A stretch of DNA of 64,000 bases from Hamadaea sp. (GCF_013362815.1 NZ_JABFVK010000013.1:310001-374000); one strand, 5' to 3'; positions 29,913 through 39,396 are shown, counted from the first letter of the stretch. Program-made: numbers and translations. The notes: a model not told the origin generated them from the letters alone.

Positions 29913-30977
29913 ATGATGCGGCGCGCGAGCCAACCCGAGGGCAGCCGGCGATCGACCATCCGTGAGGTGGCCGCCCTGGCCGGGGTATCGGTCGCGACCG
30001 TCTCCCGAATCCTCACCGGCACCTATCCGGCTTCGCCTGCTACACGGGCCCGGGTACTACGGGCGGCGGAAGAGCTGGACTACGTCGCCAACGCACATGC
30101 CCGCAGCCTCGCCGGAACTGCCAGCAGATCCGTGGCCATCGTGATCAACTCGGTGATCTCGCCGCACTACGCCCACGTCGCTCAGGGTGTGGAGGCGCAG
30201 GCGACCGCCGAAGGCAGACTGTGCCTGATCGGCACGACGGGCGGCGACCCGAAACGCGAGCTCGCGATGGTCAAGCACATGCGTGAGCAGAACGCCGAAG
30301 CCGTCATCCTCGTGGGCAACGTCGTGGCCGACGACGACTATCGAGACCGGATGCGCCAGTACGCGCAGGCGCTCAGCGCCGTGGGTTCACGGCTCGTCCT
30401 GTGTGGACGTCGGCCGCTCGGCCCGGACGTGCCCGCGGTCGTTGTGGAGTACGACAACGCCGGTGGTGCGTTCGCGGCCACCAGCCACCTGCTGTCCGCT
30501 GGCCACGAGCGCATCTTGTTTCTGGGCCGCCGCCCGGGCTACACCACCGCCGAAGGACGGCTCGACGGGTATCGCAAGGCCCTCACGGCGTACGGGCTGC
30601 CGCTGGATCCCGGACTCGAGGTCGAGGGCATGATGGAGTGGAACGAGGGCTACCGCATGATGAAGCAACGGCTGCTCGCCGGGCCGCCCGACTTCACCGC
30701 CGTCTTCGCCATCAACGATCTCATCGCCGGTGGCGCTCACCGGGCGATGGCCGAGCACGGCATACAGGTTCCACGCGACGTGTCGATGGTCGGGTTCGAC
30801 GATCTGCCGCCGTCGCCGGACATCGGGCTGACCACCGTGCACCTGCCGCACGAGGAGATCGGCCGGATCGCCGTGCGTCTCGCACTGGAACACGCGGGCC
30901 AGGGCGGCGAGCCGCCGCATGTCGTCCTCGGTACGCACCTGGTCATCCGCGACTCGGTCCGGCCGCGCGTGCAGTGA
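29913..30977 (+). CDS. LacI-family transcriptional regulator
   Basis: The 354-residue protein has a helix-turn-helix (TIREVAALAGVSVATVSRIL) and a sugar-sensor domain that includes VAIVINSVISPHYA, a central AINDLIAGGA and MVGFDDLPPS. The ATG at 29913 was chosen because it starts just before the DNA-binding domain; the upstream open frame has no ribosome site. It diverges from the PL9-type lyase gene and is a good candidate regulator of the lyase, CE12 esterase and importer C. It is convergent with the next LacI gene. Confidence 0.9.
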   Translation: MMRRASQPEGSRRSTIREVAALAGVSVATVSRILTGTYPASPATRARVLRAAEELDYVANAHARSLAGTASRSVAIVINSVISPHYAHVAQGVEAQATAEGRLCLIGTTGGDPKRELAMVKHMREQNAEAVILVGNVVADDDYRDRMRQYAQALSAVGSRLVLCGRRPLGPDVPAVVVEYDNAGGAFAATSHLLSAGHERILFLGRRPGYTTAEGRLDGYRKALTAYGLPLDPGLEVEGMMEWNEGYRMMKQRLLAGPPDFTAVFAINDLIAGGAHRAMAEHGIQVPRDVSMVGFDDLPPSPDIGLTTVHLPHEEIGRIAVRLALEHAGQGGEPPHVVLGTHLVIRDSVRPRVQ

Positions 30978-31052
30978 AACCGGGCGGATCGCCGAACCGG
31001 CGGGGCCCGATTTCGAATGCCTAATTGAAACGATCCAAGGTGGCAGGGGCCT

Positions 31053-32114
31053 TCAAGCGGGCGTGATCTCCCGGCGATCCGGGGTGCTGTCGCGCAGAAC
31101 GACCTGCGTCGCAACCGCCACGGCTCCGTGCTCCTGACCGGACAGCGCCATCTGCAACGCTTGGAGCCCCACTTCGCGCAGCGGTACGCGTACCGTCGAC
31201 AGCGCGGGCGAGACGTCGAGCGCCGAGCCGATGTCGTCGAATCCGGCTACGCCGATGTCGGTTCCCGGGATGCGCCCGGCGTCACGCAGCGCCGTCATCG
31301 CGCCGATCGCCATCATGTCGTTGGCCGCGAAGATCACTTCGACGTCGTCCAGGCCGCGCCGCGCCAATTCGCGTACGCCCTCGATTCCCCCTTCGCGAGT
31401 GAAAGCGACCTCGATCGACCGATCGGCGTCCACCGTTAGACCGGCCTCCCGCAGTCCATCGGTGAACCCGGTGCGGCGGTCGTGCGAGGTGCGAATGGCG
31501 TCGGCGGCGTGCAGCATGGCGAATCTGTGGTAGCCGCGTTCGGCCAGCGCGATGGCGAGGCTACGAGCGCCGCCGCGGTTGTCGATCGCCAGGGTGTCGA
31601 ACGGCAGGTCGTCTTGGCTGATCACCACCACCCGCCCACCAGCCGCCTGATACGCCATCAGTTCCTCGATGAGCGCCGCCCGGGTGTCGGTCCCCGCTAT
31701 GCGGCTCCCGGCGATGAGGACGGCTCGGGGTCGCTGGCCGCGCAGTGTCCGCACGATCTGCAGCTCGAGGTCGGGCGACCGGTCGGCGACGGCCATCGTC
31801 ACGATGAGGCCGGTGGCCTCGGCTGCCTCGGTCACTCCGGCCGCGATCGAGGAGAAGTACGGATCCTCGACGTCGCTGACCACCAGTGCGACGGTGCTGG
31901 TCGAGCCACGTGCGATCGCCTGGGCGGACAGATGCGGCGCGTACCCCAGCTTCTGCGCGGCGGCCTTGACCCGGTCGGCGTACTCGGCGCGGACGACGCG
32001 ATCGCTGCCGTTGAGCGCCCGGGACGCGGTCGCATAGGACACGCCCGCCTCGCGCGCGACGTCGTGCAGCGTCACACGCCGGCGGCCCACCGCTGGCGGG
32101 GCTGCGTCCTCCAC
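31053..32114 (-). CDS. LacI-family transcriptional regulator
   Basis: The 353-residue protein has a helix-turn-helix (TLHDVAREAGVSYATASRALNG) and a periplasmic-binding-like sensor (VALVVSDVEDPYFSSIA, VIFAANDMMAIGA, GVAGFDDIGSA). I chose the GTG at 32114, since the frame upstream reads into the divergent gene. It is divergent from another LacI gene, with about 100 bases between them that hold a LacI-type operator. With its neighbour it is a candidate controller of the 33-44 kb units. Confidence 0.88.
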   Translation of the reverse strand: MEDAAPPAVGRRRVTLHDVAREAGVSYATASRALNGSDRVVRAEYADRVKAAAQKLGYAPHLSAQAIARGSTSTVALVVSDVEDPYFSSIAAGVTEAAEATGLIVTMAVADRSPDLELQIVRTLRGQRPRAVLIAGSRIAGTDTRAALIEELMAYQAAGGRVVVISQDDLPFDTLAIDNRGGARSLAIALAERGYHRFAMLHAADAIRTSHDRRTGFTDGLREAGLTVDADRSIEVAFTREGGIEGVRELARRGLDDVEVIFAANDMMAIGAMTALRDAGRIPGTDIGVAGFDDIGSALDVSPALSTVRVPLREVGLQALQMALSGQEHGAVAVATQVVLRDSTPDRREITPA

Positions 32115-32169
32115 GCCGCCATTGTGCCATCGGCGGCTGGCTGGTTTGACGCCGTCCGAGGCGATGCTG

Positions 32170-32208
32170 GAAACGTTTGTCGCCGGCTCTCCGGCGTGCG
32201 GATATTCT
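32170..32208 (+). promoter_or_regulatory. Operator and -10 element of the divergent LacI pair
   Basis: GAAACGTTTG (32170-32179) has a perfect AAACGTTT core. TATTCT (32203-32208) lies seven bases before the GTG of the next gene, the spacing expected of a leaderless transcript starting at the GTG. There is no ribosome-binding sequence there. The operator would sit near the -35 region, suggesting autoregulation. Confidence 0.5.
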
Positions 32209-32214
32209 TTGCGC

Positions 32215-33246
32215 GTGCCGCATCCATCCAGGCCGACGGTCACCTTGCACGACGTGGCGGCTGCCGCCGGCGTCTCGCTGGCCACCGCCTCGCGTGTGCT
32301 GGGTGGCAGCTCTCGCCGGGTCGCGCCGGAATACGAGCGTAAGGTGCTCGCGGCGGCGGCCTCGCTGCGGTACGTGTCGGATTTGTCCGCCCGCGCGATG
32401 CGACGCGAGACCGACACCGTCGCGCTGGTCGCCGACGACCTCACGACCCCGTCGATCGGCCTGGTGGTCGCGGCGATGGAGCGCCAGGCGCGGACCGTCG
32501 GCGCGTTCGTGACGGTCTCCTCGACCCGGGGAACCCCGGAGCGGCAGTACGAGACCGTCCGGACGCTGTGCGCCTTCCGTCCGCGCGCTCTGGTGCTGAC
32601 CTCGGCGCGGATCCTGGCGCAGTCGGCCGGGGGCCGGCTGCTCGACGAGTTGCTCGCGTACCAGCAGCAAGGTGGCCGGGTGGTGATCTTCGGGGTCACC
32701 GACATGCCGTTCGACTCGATCAGCGTCGATGACCGGGGATCGGCCCGGCTCATGGGCGAGCACGTGGCGGCGACCGGTCACCGCCGGGTCGTGGTCCTCG
32801 CCGGGGCTCGCGACCGGATGAACGTGTCGTCGCGTACGTCGGGATTCGTGGAAGGCCTGCTGGCCGGAGGCCTCGACATCCAGGACATCCGCATCGAGAA
32901 CTGCGAGGTCAGCCGGCAAGGCGGTCTGGACGCTGTGAGGCTGCTGCTGGAGCGAGGCCTGGGCGATACCGACGCGATCGTCGCCGCGAACGACCTCATC
33001 GCGATCGGCGCGTTGACCGCTTTGCGGGCGGCGGGCGTCGATGTGCCCGCGCGGCTGTCGCTGACGGGCTTCGACGACATCCCGCTCGCCGAAGACCTCA
33101 CCCCGCGGCTGACCACGATCGCCCTGCCGTTGGCCGACATCGGCGCGGAGTCGATTCGGATGGCGCTCGCGCCGTCGCCTGGCGGCCCGGTCCGCCAGAC
33201 CGTGGGCGGCACGCTCGTAGTCCGCGAGAGCACCGTCAGTCGCTGA
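32215..33246 (+). CDS. LacI-family transcriptional regulator, probably leaderless
   Basis: The 343-residue protein begins directly with PHPSRPTVTLHDVAAAAGVS, its helix-turn-helix, followed by the sensor domain (VALVADDLTTPSIG, VAANDLIAIGA, LTGFDDIPLA). The GTG at 32215 has no ribosome site but has a TATTCT -10 box seven bases before it. The next unit (importer D) starts 109 bases after its stop with its own promoter and operator. It is the closest regulator to that operon and the most likely one to bind its operator. Confidence 0.88.
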   Translation: MPHPSRPTVTLHDVAAAAGVSLATASRVLGGSSRRVAPEYERKVLAAAASLRYVSDLSARAMRRETDTVALVADDLTTPSIGLVVAAMERQARTVGAFVTVSSTRGTPERQYETVRTLCAFRPRALVLTSARILAQSAGGRLLDELLAYQQQGGRVVIFGVTDMPFDSISVDDRGSARLMGEHVAATGHRRVVVLAGARDRMNVSSRTSGFVEGLLAGGLDIQDIRIENCEVSRQGGLDAVRLLLERGLGDTDAIVAANDLIAIGALTALRAAGVDVPARLSLTGFDDIPLAEDLTPRLTTIALPLADIGAESIRMALAPSPGGPVRQTVGGTLVVRESTVSR

Positions 33247-33278
33247 ATCGGCGGAACCGGCCCGAGCGCATCGGGGTC

Positions 33279-33323
33279 TTGACGCCGCAGCCGTCGGCAT
33301 GCAGACTCCGGAATACGTTTTCC
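33279..33323 (+). promoter_or_regulatory. Promoter/operator cassette of importer D operon
   Basis: TTGACG (33279-33284), a 17-base spacer, CAGACT (33302-33307), one base, then CGGAATACGTTTTCC (33309-33323). The CAGACT box and the 15-base operator occur in the same arrangement, on the opposite strand, before the GH16-type gene (44395-44440). The operator is pseudo-palindromic around CG with GGAAAAC-like half-sites and covers the start-site region, as in LacI repression. Confidence 0.75.
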
Positions 33324-33354
33324 CACTCGCGGGAATCCACCTTAGGAGGGCTGG

Positions 33355-34320
33355 GTGTCAGGCCTGAACACGCCTCGGCTTCGAGCGCCCGCGCGCCCGC
33401 GGCGCAACCGGGACGACAAGTCGTTTCGAACGCCCGCGCGCTCGCGGCGCAACCGTGACAACAAGGCGGCGGCGCTGTTCCTGCTGCCGTGGTTCGCCGG
33501 CCTCGTGCTCATCACCCTCGGCCCGATCGCCGCCTCGCTGGCGCTGGGCTTCACCGACTACAACCTGATTCAGCCGGCCAAGTTCAGCGGCCTGCACAAC
33601 TTCAGCCGGATGCTGTCCGACGAGCGGCTGCACCAGGCGCTCGGTGTGACCTTCACGTACGTTCTGGTGTCGGTGCCGCTGCAACTGGGCTGCGCGCTCG
33701 GTCTAGCGCTGCTGCTCGACCGGGGACTGCGCGGGCTGGCCTTCTACCGTTCGGCGTTCTACCTGCCGTCGCTGCTGGGCTCCAGCGTCGCGATCGCGGT
33801 CCTGTGGCGGCAGATCTTCGGTGCCGAGGGAATGGTCAACCAGGTGTTGGACCTGGTCGGAGTGCAAGGACGCGGCTGGATCTCCGACCCGAGCACCGCG
33901 TTGTCCACGCTGATCGTGCTGAACGTCTGGACGTTCGGCGCGCCGATGGTGATCTTCCTGGCCGGGCTGCGGCAGATCCCCGTCATGTACTACGAAGCGG
34001 CCTCCGTCGACGGCGCCACCAGGTGGATGCAGTTCCGCAAGATCACTCTGCCGCTGTTGTCACCCATCGTCTTCTTCAATCTGGTGCTGCAGATCATCCA
34101 CGCGTTCCAGTCGTTCACCCAGGCGTTCGTGGTATCCGGCGGCAGCGGCGGACCGTCGGACTCCACTCTGTTCTTCACGCTCTACCTCTATCAGCGCGGC
34201 TTCAACAACTTCGACATGGGCTACGCCTCGGCGCTGGCCTGGCTGCTGCTGATCATCATCGCCGGGTTCTCCGGCATCAACTTCTGGGCCGCCAAGTATT
34301 GGGTCTTCTACCATGACTGA
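33355..34320 (+). CDS. Sugar ABC importer D, permease (MalF type)
   Basis: The 321-residue membrane protein has six helices, from AALFLLPWFAGLVLI, and the EAA loop (EAASVDG ... TLPLL). The GTG start has AGGAGG five bases upstream. The cytoplasmic N-terminus holds a duplicated 15-residue basic segment (see repeat). It is the first gene of importer D, which differs from the other three importers in having the binding-protein gene last. It overlaps the next permease by eight bases. Confidence 0.9.
   Translation: MSGLNTPRLRAPARPRRNRDDKSFRTPARSRRNRDNKAAALFLLPWFAGLVLITLGPIAASLALGFTDYNLIQPAKFSGLHNFSRMLSDERLHQALGVTFTYVLVSVPLQLGCALGLALLLDRGLRGLAFYRSAFYLPSLLGSSVAIAVLWRQIFGAEGMVNQVLDLVGVQGRGWISDPSTALSTLIVLNVWTFGAPMVIFLAGLRQIPVMYYEAASVDGATRWMQFRKITLPLLSPIVFFNLVLQIIHAFQSFTQAFVVSGGSGGPSDSTLFFTLYLYQRGFNNFDMGYASALAWLLLIIIAGFSGINFWAAKYWVFYHD
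33379..33465 (+). repeat. Tandem 45-bp duplication in the permease N-terminus
   Basis: Two 42-base copies (33379-33420 and 33424-33465) with a 45-base period differ at six positions. They encode two versions of a basic segment ending RRNRDDK and RRNRDNK. The change is in frame and lies before the first membrane helix, so the permease remains intact. Confidence 0.85.
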
Positions 34321-35176
34321 ACTTTCCCTGCGGCGATCGACGAACAGCCCTGGTCGCGTGCGTACGGTCGTCAAGCATGCCTCTCTGATCCTGATCGCGC
34401 TGATCATGCTCTATCCGGTGCTGTGGATGGTGGTCAGCTCGCTGCGGCCGAACAACGAGATCTTCCGCAGTCCCGGTCTCGAACTGGACGGGCTCCAGGT
34501 CCACAACTACACCGACGGCTGGACTGCGCTGTCCTCGCCCTTCGGGCACTATCTGCTCAACTCGGCGATCGTCGTGCTCGGCGCCATCATCGGCAACCTG
34601 GTGTCGTGCTCCATGGCGGCGTACGCCTTCGCCCGGCTGGAGTTCACCGGCAAACGCTGGTGGTTCGCGATCATGCTCGGCACGATCATGCTGCCGATCC
34701 ACGTGATCATCGTCCCGCAGTACATCATGTTCTCGCAGGTCGGCTGGGTGAACACGTTCCTGCCGCTGATCGTGCCGAAGATGCTGGCGACCGATGCGTT
34801 CTTCGTGTTCCTCATGGTCCAGTTCATCCGGGGCCTGCCCCGCGAACTGGACGAGGCGGCCCGCATCGACGGCGCCGGCCACCCCCGCATCTTCCTGCGG
34901 ATCATCCTGCCGCTGATGCTCCCGGCCCTGGCCACGACGACCATCTTCACGTTCATCTGGACCTGGAACGACTTCTTCAGTCAGTTGATCTACCTCACCG
35001 ATCCGAACATGTACACCGTCCCCGTCGCGCTGCGTTCCTTCGTGGACTCCACGGTCGACTCGTCGTGGGGCTCGATGTTCGCGATGAGCGTCGTCTCGCT
35101 GGTGCCGATCTTCCTTGCCTTCCTCATCGGCCAGCGTTACCTGGTCAAGGGCATCGCCACGACCGGGATCAAGTAA
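34313..35176 (+). CDS. Sugar ABC importer D, permease (MalG type)
   Basis: The 287-residue membrane protein has six helices and the EAA loop (EAARIDG ... ILPLM), and it ends IATTGIK. The ATG overlaps the previous gene by eight bases. It precedes the binding-protein gene by about 50 bases. Confidence 0.9.
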   Translation: MTELSLRRSTNSPGRVRTVVKHASLILIALIMLYPVLWMVVSSLRPNNEIFRSPGLELDGLQVHNYTDGWTALSSPFGHYLLNSAIVVLGAIIGNLVSCSMAAYAFARLEFTGKRWWFAIMLGTIMLPIHVIIVPQYIMFSQVGWVNTFLPLIVPKMLATDAFFVFLMVQFIRGLPRELDEAARIDGAGHPRIFLRIILPLMLPALATTTIFTFIWTWNDFFSQLIYLTDPNMYTVPVALRSFVDSTVDSSWGSMFAMSVVSLVPIFLAFLIGQRYLVKGIATTGIK

Positions 35177-35225
35177 GTCGCACACCCTCTTCCGCTCACC
35201 TGCCCCGTCCCCGAAAGGACGCGAG

Positions 35226-36536
35226 ATGCCTTACAGACCCACCCGCCGCGAACTGCTCGCGCTCGCCCTCGCACTGCCCACCGTGGCCGCCCTCGACGCC
35301 TGCGGCACCGGCGGCGACTCCGGCTCGGAACTGTCCAAAGACCCGGTCACGCTCCGCTTCACCTGGTGGGGATCGGACGCCCGCCATCAGCGTACGCAGA
35401 AGGTCATCGAAGCGTTCCAGAAGGCGCACTCGACCATCACCGTCAAAGGCGAGTTCAAGGAGTGGAACGGCTACTGGGACAGCCTGGCCACCACCGTCGC
35501 CGCCAACGACGCACCCGACATCATCCAGATGGACGAGCTCTACCTCGCCTCGTACGCACAACGTGGCGCCCTGCTCGATCTGGGAACGACGGGCAAGTAC
35601 CTCAAGACCGCCGACTTCGACGCGAACGCCCTGGCGACCGGGGCGATCGACGGCAAACAGTACGCGCTGCCGGTCGGCCTCGGCACGTACTCCATGGTGG
35701 TCAACACCGACCTGCTGACGCAGCTCAACATCCCGATGCCCGACGACGCCACCTGGACCTGGGAGGACCTCAAGACGATCGGCAAGCAGATCTCCCAAAC
35801 CGGCGGCGGCAAGATCACCGGCGTGCAGTCGTGGGGCTTCGACGCCGGCGGCGTCAACATCTGGGCCCGGCAGGCCGGCGCGTCGCTGTACGACGACAAG
35901 GGCAACGTCGCGATCCCACCGCAGGTGCTCGCCGACTACTGGAGATACTTGCTGGACTTGGCCAAGAGCGGTGCCGCCCCGCAACCGTCGGTGACCATCG
36001 AGCGCGCCGGCGCGGGACTCGACCAGTCCGGGACCGCCACCAACACGTCGGTCTTCGGCACCTGGTGGAACACCCAGATCACCTCGCTGACCAAGGCCAG
36101 CGGCAAGAGCCTGAAGCTGCTCCGGCTGCCCGGCGAGGCCAAGTCCGCCGCCCCGGCCGCCTATTACAAGCCGTCCATGTTCTGGTCGATCTCCTCCCGG
36201 TCCAAGCACGCCGCCGAGGCCGCGTTGTTCGTCGACTTCCTCGCCAACAGCCAGGAGGCCGCCGACATCCTGCTCACCGACCGGGGCGTACCGGCCAACA
36301 CCACGATCCGCACCTCGATCAAGTCGAAGCTCACCGGCACCGACAAGGCGGCGGCCGATTTCCTCGACGCAGTCAAGGTCAGCAAGCCGCCACGGGTCAC
36401 GCCGAACGGCGCGAGCACCATCGAGGCCATCCTCAAGCGGCACACCGAGGAAGTCTTGTTCGAGCGCGCAACCCCCCAGCAAGCGGCGGACAAGTTCATC
36501 GCCGAGCTGCAAGCCGAGATCAAGGCCGCTTCCTAA
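35226..36536 (+). CDS. Sugar ABC importer D, Tat-type substrate-binding lipoprotein
   Basis: The 436-residue family-1 binding protein begins with a twin-arginine signal (PTRRELLALALALPT) and a lipobox ending LDAC. The mature part includes VTLRFTWWGSDARHQRT and APDIIQMDELYLASY, normal for the family. The ATG has AAAGGA seven bases upstream. A hairpin follows, and then three intracellular-enzyme genes. The ligand is unknown. Confidence 0.88.
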   Translation: MPYRPTRRELLALALALPTVAALDACGTGGDSGSELSKDPVTLRFTWWGSDARHQRTQKVIEAFQKAHSTITVKGEFKEWNGYWDSLATTVAANDAPDIIQMDELYLASYAQRGALLDLGTTGKYLKTADFDANALATGAIDGKQYALPVGLGTYSMVVNTDLLTQLNIPMPDDATWTWEDLKTIGKQISQTGGGKITGVQSWGFDAGGVNIWARQAGASLYDDKGNVAIPPQVLADYWRYLLDLAKSGAAPQPSVTIERAGAGLDQSGTATNTSVFGTWWNTQITSLTKASGKSLKLLRLPGEAKSAAPAAYYKPSMFWSISSRSKHAAEAALFVDFLANSQEAADILLTDRGVPANTTIRTSIKSKLTGTDKAAADFLDAVKVSKPPRVTPNGASTIEAILKRHTEEVLFERATPQQAADKFIAELQAEIKAAS

Positions 36537-36547
36537 CCGCAAGAACC

Positions 36548-36580
36548 CGGGTGCGCCGGCAACGGGGGCCGGTGCACCCG
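36548..36580 (+). terminator. Hairpin between importer D and downstream enzyme genes
   Basis: A 13-bp stem with one G-U pair (36548-36560 with 36568-36580) and a 7-base loop lies 11 bases after the binding-protein stop. It probably acts as a partial terminator or message stabiliser, since no new promoter is evident before the next gene. Confidence 0.65.
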
Positions 36581-36610
36581 TCGCACCGAACGAAGGAGCT
36601 CCACACACTC

Positions 36611-37690
36611 ATGCCACAGCCGAGATACCGGACTGCCATCGTGGGGACCGGCGCGATCGCGACCGCCCACGCTCAGGCGGTGCGCGTACACGATGATCGG
36701 GCCGAACTGACCGCGGTCGTCGATGTAGACCGCGACCGCGCGGCCGCGTTCGCCGCGACCTGGGACGGACCCCAGGTGTACGCGAACTTGACCGACCTGC
36801 TCAGCGACCAAGCGGTGGACCTGGTGCACGTCTGCACGCCCCCGGCGTCGCACGCGGCGCTGGCGCAGGAGTGCCTGAAGGCGGGCGTCACGGTCCTGCT
36901 CGAGAAGCCGCCGACCCTGTCGCTCGCGGAGCTTGACGCACTCGCGACGGCGTCAGAGGCGTCCGGAGCCCATGTCGCGACCGTCTTCCAGCACCGGTTC
37001 GGCGCGGGCGCGGCCCGGCTGCGGCAGCTGGCGGGAGCGGGTGAGCTGGGCCGGTCGCTGCTGGCGACATGCGAGACGCAGTGGTACCGCGACGCGGCCT
37101 ACTTCGAGGTGCCGTGGCGTGGGCGGTGGGAGACCGAGGGGGGCGGGCCCACGATGGGGCACGGCATCCACCAGTTCGACCTGCTGTTGTCGATCCTCGG
37201 CCCGTGGGAGACGGTGACGGCGGTGGCCGCGCGCCGCGCGAGGCAGGTCGACACCGAAGACGTGTCGATGGCGTTGGTCACCTTCGCCGACGGCACGGTC
37301 GCCTCTGTCGTCAACTCGGTCGTGTCGCCGCGCCAGACGTCCCGGCTGCGCTTCGACTACGAATACGCCACGGTCGAGCTCGACCACCTCTACGGGTATT
37401 CCGACGCCGACTGGACGGTCACGGCCGCCCCGGGCCACGCCGCCGTCGAGCAGCAGTGGTCGGCCGCCCTGTCCGACGAGACGAGCGGCCACACGGGGCA
37501 GCTCACCGTCGTCTACGACGCGCTCGACGCGGGGGTCGCGCCGCCGGTCACCCTCGCCGACACCCGCCGGACCATGGAGTTCGTCGCCGCCCTCTACGCG
37601 TCGGCCTTCACCGGCCAGCGCGTTCACGCCGGTCAGATCGGCCCCGACCATCCCTTCGCCCAGCAGATGAACGGAAACCGGACCCTATGA
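36611..37690 (+). CDS. Gfo/Idh/MocA-family oxidoreductase
   Basis: The 359-residue protein starts with the Rossmann motif AIVGTGAIA and has the family motif LLEKPPTLS. The C-terminal alpha/beta domain has GHGIHQFDLLLSILGPW, which carries the usual active-site His. Members oxidise or reduce sugars and sugar derivatives with NAD(P), or cleave glycosides by transient oxidation. The ATG at 36611 has AAGGAG twelve bases upstream. Its stop overlaps the next gene by four bases (ATGA), so it is coupled to the DUF6807 protein. Confidence 0.9.
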   Translation: MPQPRYRTAIVGTGAIATAHAQAVRVHDDRAELTAVVDVDRDRAAAFAATWDGPQVYANLTDLLSDQAVDLVHVCTPPASHAALAQECLKAGVTVLLEKPPTLSLAELDALATASEASGAHVATVFQHRFGAGAARLRQLAGAGELGRSLLATCETQWYRDAAYFEVPWRGRWETEGGGPTMGHGIHQFDLLLSILGPWETVTAVAARRARQVDTEDVSMALVTFADGTVASVVNSVVSPRQTSRLRFDYEYATVELDHLYGYSDADWTVTAAPGHAAVEQQWSAALSDETSGHTGQLTVVYDALDAGVAPPVTLADTRRTMEFVAALYASAFTGQRVHAGQIGPDHPFAQQMNGNRTL

Positions 37691-38631
37691 CCCTGCTCCT
37701 GCATCACGCGCTTGGCCGTTCGGTCACCGTCCGCGCTGGTGAAGTTCCGCTTTTCACCTATGTGTACGCACCCAGCACCGACCGGATCGAGTCGCCCAAG
37801 CCCTACCTCCACCCGATCCACACGCTGGCCGGTGACCTCGTGTCGTTGTTCCGCCCGCACGACCACGTGTGGCACAAAGGCATCGCCTGGTCGTTGCCAC
37901 ACGTCGGCGAGCACAACTTCTGGGGCGGTCCCACCTACGTGCACGGGCAGTTCTACGTGCAGCTGGACAACAACGGCAGCGCCGTGCACCGGGAGATGAC
38001 GGCTCTGTCGGCCGACGGTGGCCGAGCCGACGCCGCGCACCGGCTCGACTGGATCTCCCAAGCCGGGCAGAAGGTCATCGAGGAGCAGCGGGCCCTCACC
38101 GCCACCGTCCTCGACGACGTCAGCTGGGCGCTGATCTTCGACACCGCCATGACGAACGTGTCCGGCGACACGCTGGACTTCGGTTCGCCGACCACCAAAG
38201 GCCGGGAGAACGCCGGCTACGGGGGCCTGTTCTGGCGCGGACCGCGTTCGTTCACCGGTGGCGTCGCCCAGTCGCCGCACGGCGTCGGCTCCGACGACCT
38301 GCGGGGTACGCGAGCCGACTGGTTCGCGTACCGGGGCCGCCACGACGAATCGGGCCGCTCCTCGACGATCGTCATGATCGACGACGCCGACAATCCGCAG
38401 CATCCGCCGCAATGGTTCACCCGCAGCGAGGAGTTCGCCTGCCTGTGCCCGGCGCCGTTCTTCAGCGAGGAGCTGAGCCTGGAGCACGGGCGTACCCTGC
38501 GGTTCCGGTACGCCGTCGTCGTCGCCACCGGCGATCACGGCGTAGGCGGCACGATCTCCCTGGCCGAGCAGGGTCGATCGGTGCTCGCGGCAACCGTGCC
38601 GGCGTCGCCGAGCGGGGGAGTGGTCGCGTGA
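37687..38631 (+). CDS. DUF6807 (PmoA-like) family protein
   Basis: The 314-residue cytoplasmic protein has the conserved segment RPHDHVWHKGIAW and later NFWGG and GLFWRG blocks of the DUF6807 family. These proteins recur beside Gfo/Idh oxidoreductases in sugar loci, but no reaction is established. Clustered His residues suggest a catalytic or metal site. It starts at ATG overlapping the oxidoreductase stop, and its own TGA overlaps the GTG of the cupin gene, so the three are translationally coupled. Confidence 0.8.
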   Translation: MTLLLHHALGRSVTVRAGEVPLFTYVYAPSTDRIESPKPYLHPIHTLAGDLVSLFRPHDHVWHKGIAWSLPHVGEHNFWGGPTYVHGQFYVQLDNNGSAVHREMTALSADGGRADAAHRLDWISQAGQKVIEEQRALTATVLDDVSWALIFDTAMTNVSGDTLDFGSPTTKGRENAGYGGLFWRGPRSFTGGVAQSPHGVGSDDLRGTRADWFAYRGRHDESGRSSTIVMIDDADNPQHPPQWFTRSEEFACLCPAPFFSEELSLEHGRTLRFRYAVVVATGDHGVGGTISLAEQGRSVLAATVPASPSGGVVA

Positions 38632-39371
38632 CCGGGTTCCCGGGCGGCACGTCGATCTCGCGGCTGTCCGTCTACGAAGGACAGTGTGCCGACGGGCTCG
38701 CCGGGGGAACGCCGCATCTGCATACCGCGTCCACCGAGGCGTACGTGGTCGTAGCCGGGGCTGGTGAGCTGCACACGCTGGACGCCTCGGGGTTCACGGC
38801 GACACCGTTGCGGGCCGGTTCGACCGTCTGGTTCACCCCCGGCACGATTCACCGGGCGATCAACCACGACCGCCTGCACGTCGTGGTCATCATGCAGAAC
38901 GCCGGACTGCCCGAGGCCGGCGACGCGGTGATGACCTTCCCGACCGAGGTCGTCGCCGACCCGTCGGCGTACGCCCAAGCCGCGGCGTTGCCGCTCGACG
39001 CCGATCCCACCACGATCTCCGACGCCGTCTACCGGCGGCGCGACCTCGCTGTCGAAGGCTTCACCCAGCTGGTCACCGCCGCCCAGCAAGGTGACTTGAC
39101 CCCACTGCACGACCTGTACGCCGCCGCCGTCGCCCTCGTCCGCCCGAAGATCGCCGGCTGGCGCGAGACCTGGACGGCGACCGTCGAACGGGAGACCCAC
39201 CGCACCGATCAACTGCTCGACGCGCTCGCTCGCGGGAACGGCGAGCATCTGCGTCACTCGGTGCTCTACGAGTCACCGTCCACCGACCCGCCGCGCTGGG
39301 GGATGTGCGGTCGCCTCGGCGCCCACGACGTCACCCACCCGACGGTCCTTTCAGGAGTCCCATCACCCTGA
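38628..39371 (+). CDS. Cupin-domain protein with C-terminal helical extension
   Basis: The 247-residue protein has an N-terminal cupin (about 10-105) with metal-ligand pattern His-x-His and Glu in PHLHTASTEAY and His in GTIHRAIN. The C-terminal 120 residues are helical and unassigned. It starts at a GTG overlapping the previous stop. It could be a sugar isomerase, a lyase or a small-molecule binding protein; the sequence does not decide. Coupled expression implies a step in the same pathway as its neighbours. Confidence 0.8.
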   Translation: MTGFPGGTSISRLSVYEGQCADGLAGGTPHLHTASTEAYVVVAGAGELHTLDASGFTATPLRAGSTVWFTPGTIHRAINHDRLHVVVIMQNAGLPEAGDAVMTFPTEVVADPSAYAQAAALPLDADPTTISDAVYRRRDLAVEGFTQLVTAAQQGDLTPLHDLYAAAVALVRPKIAGWRETWTATVERETHRTDQLLDALARGNGEHLRHSVLYESPSTDPPRWGMCGRLGAHDVTHPTVLSGVPSP

Positions 39372-39396
39372 CTCATCTCACCCGAGGAGCACGCCC

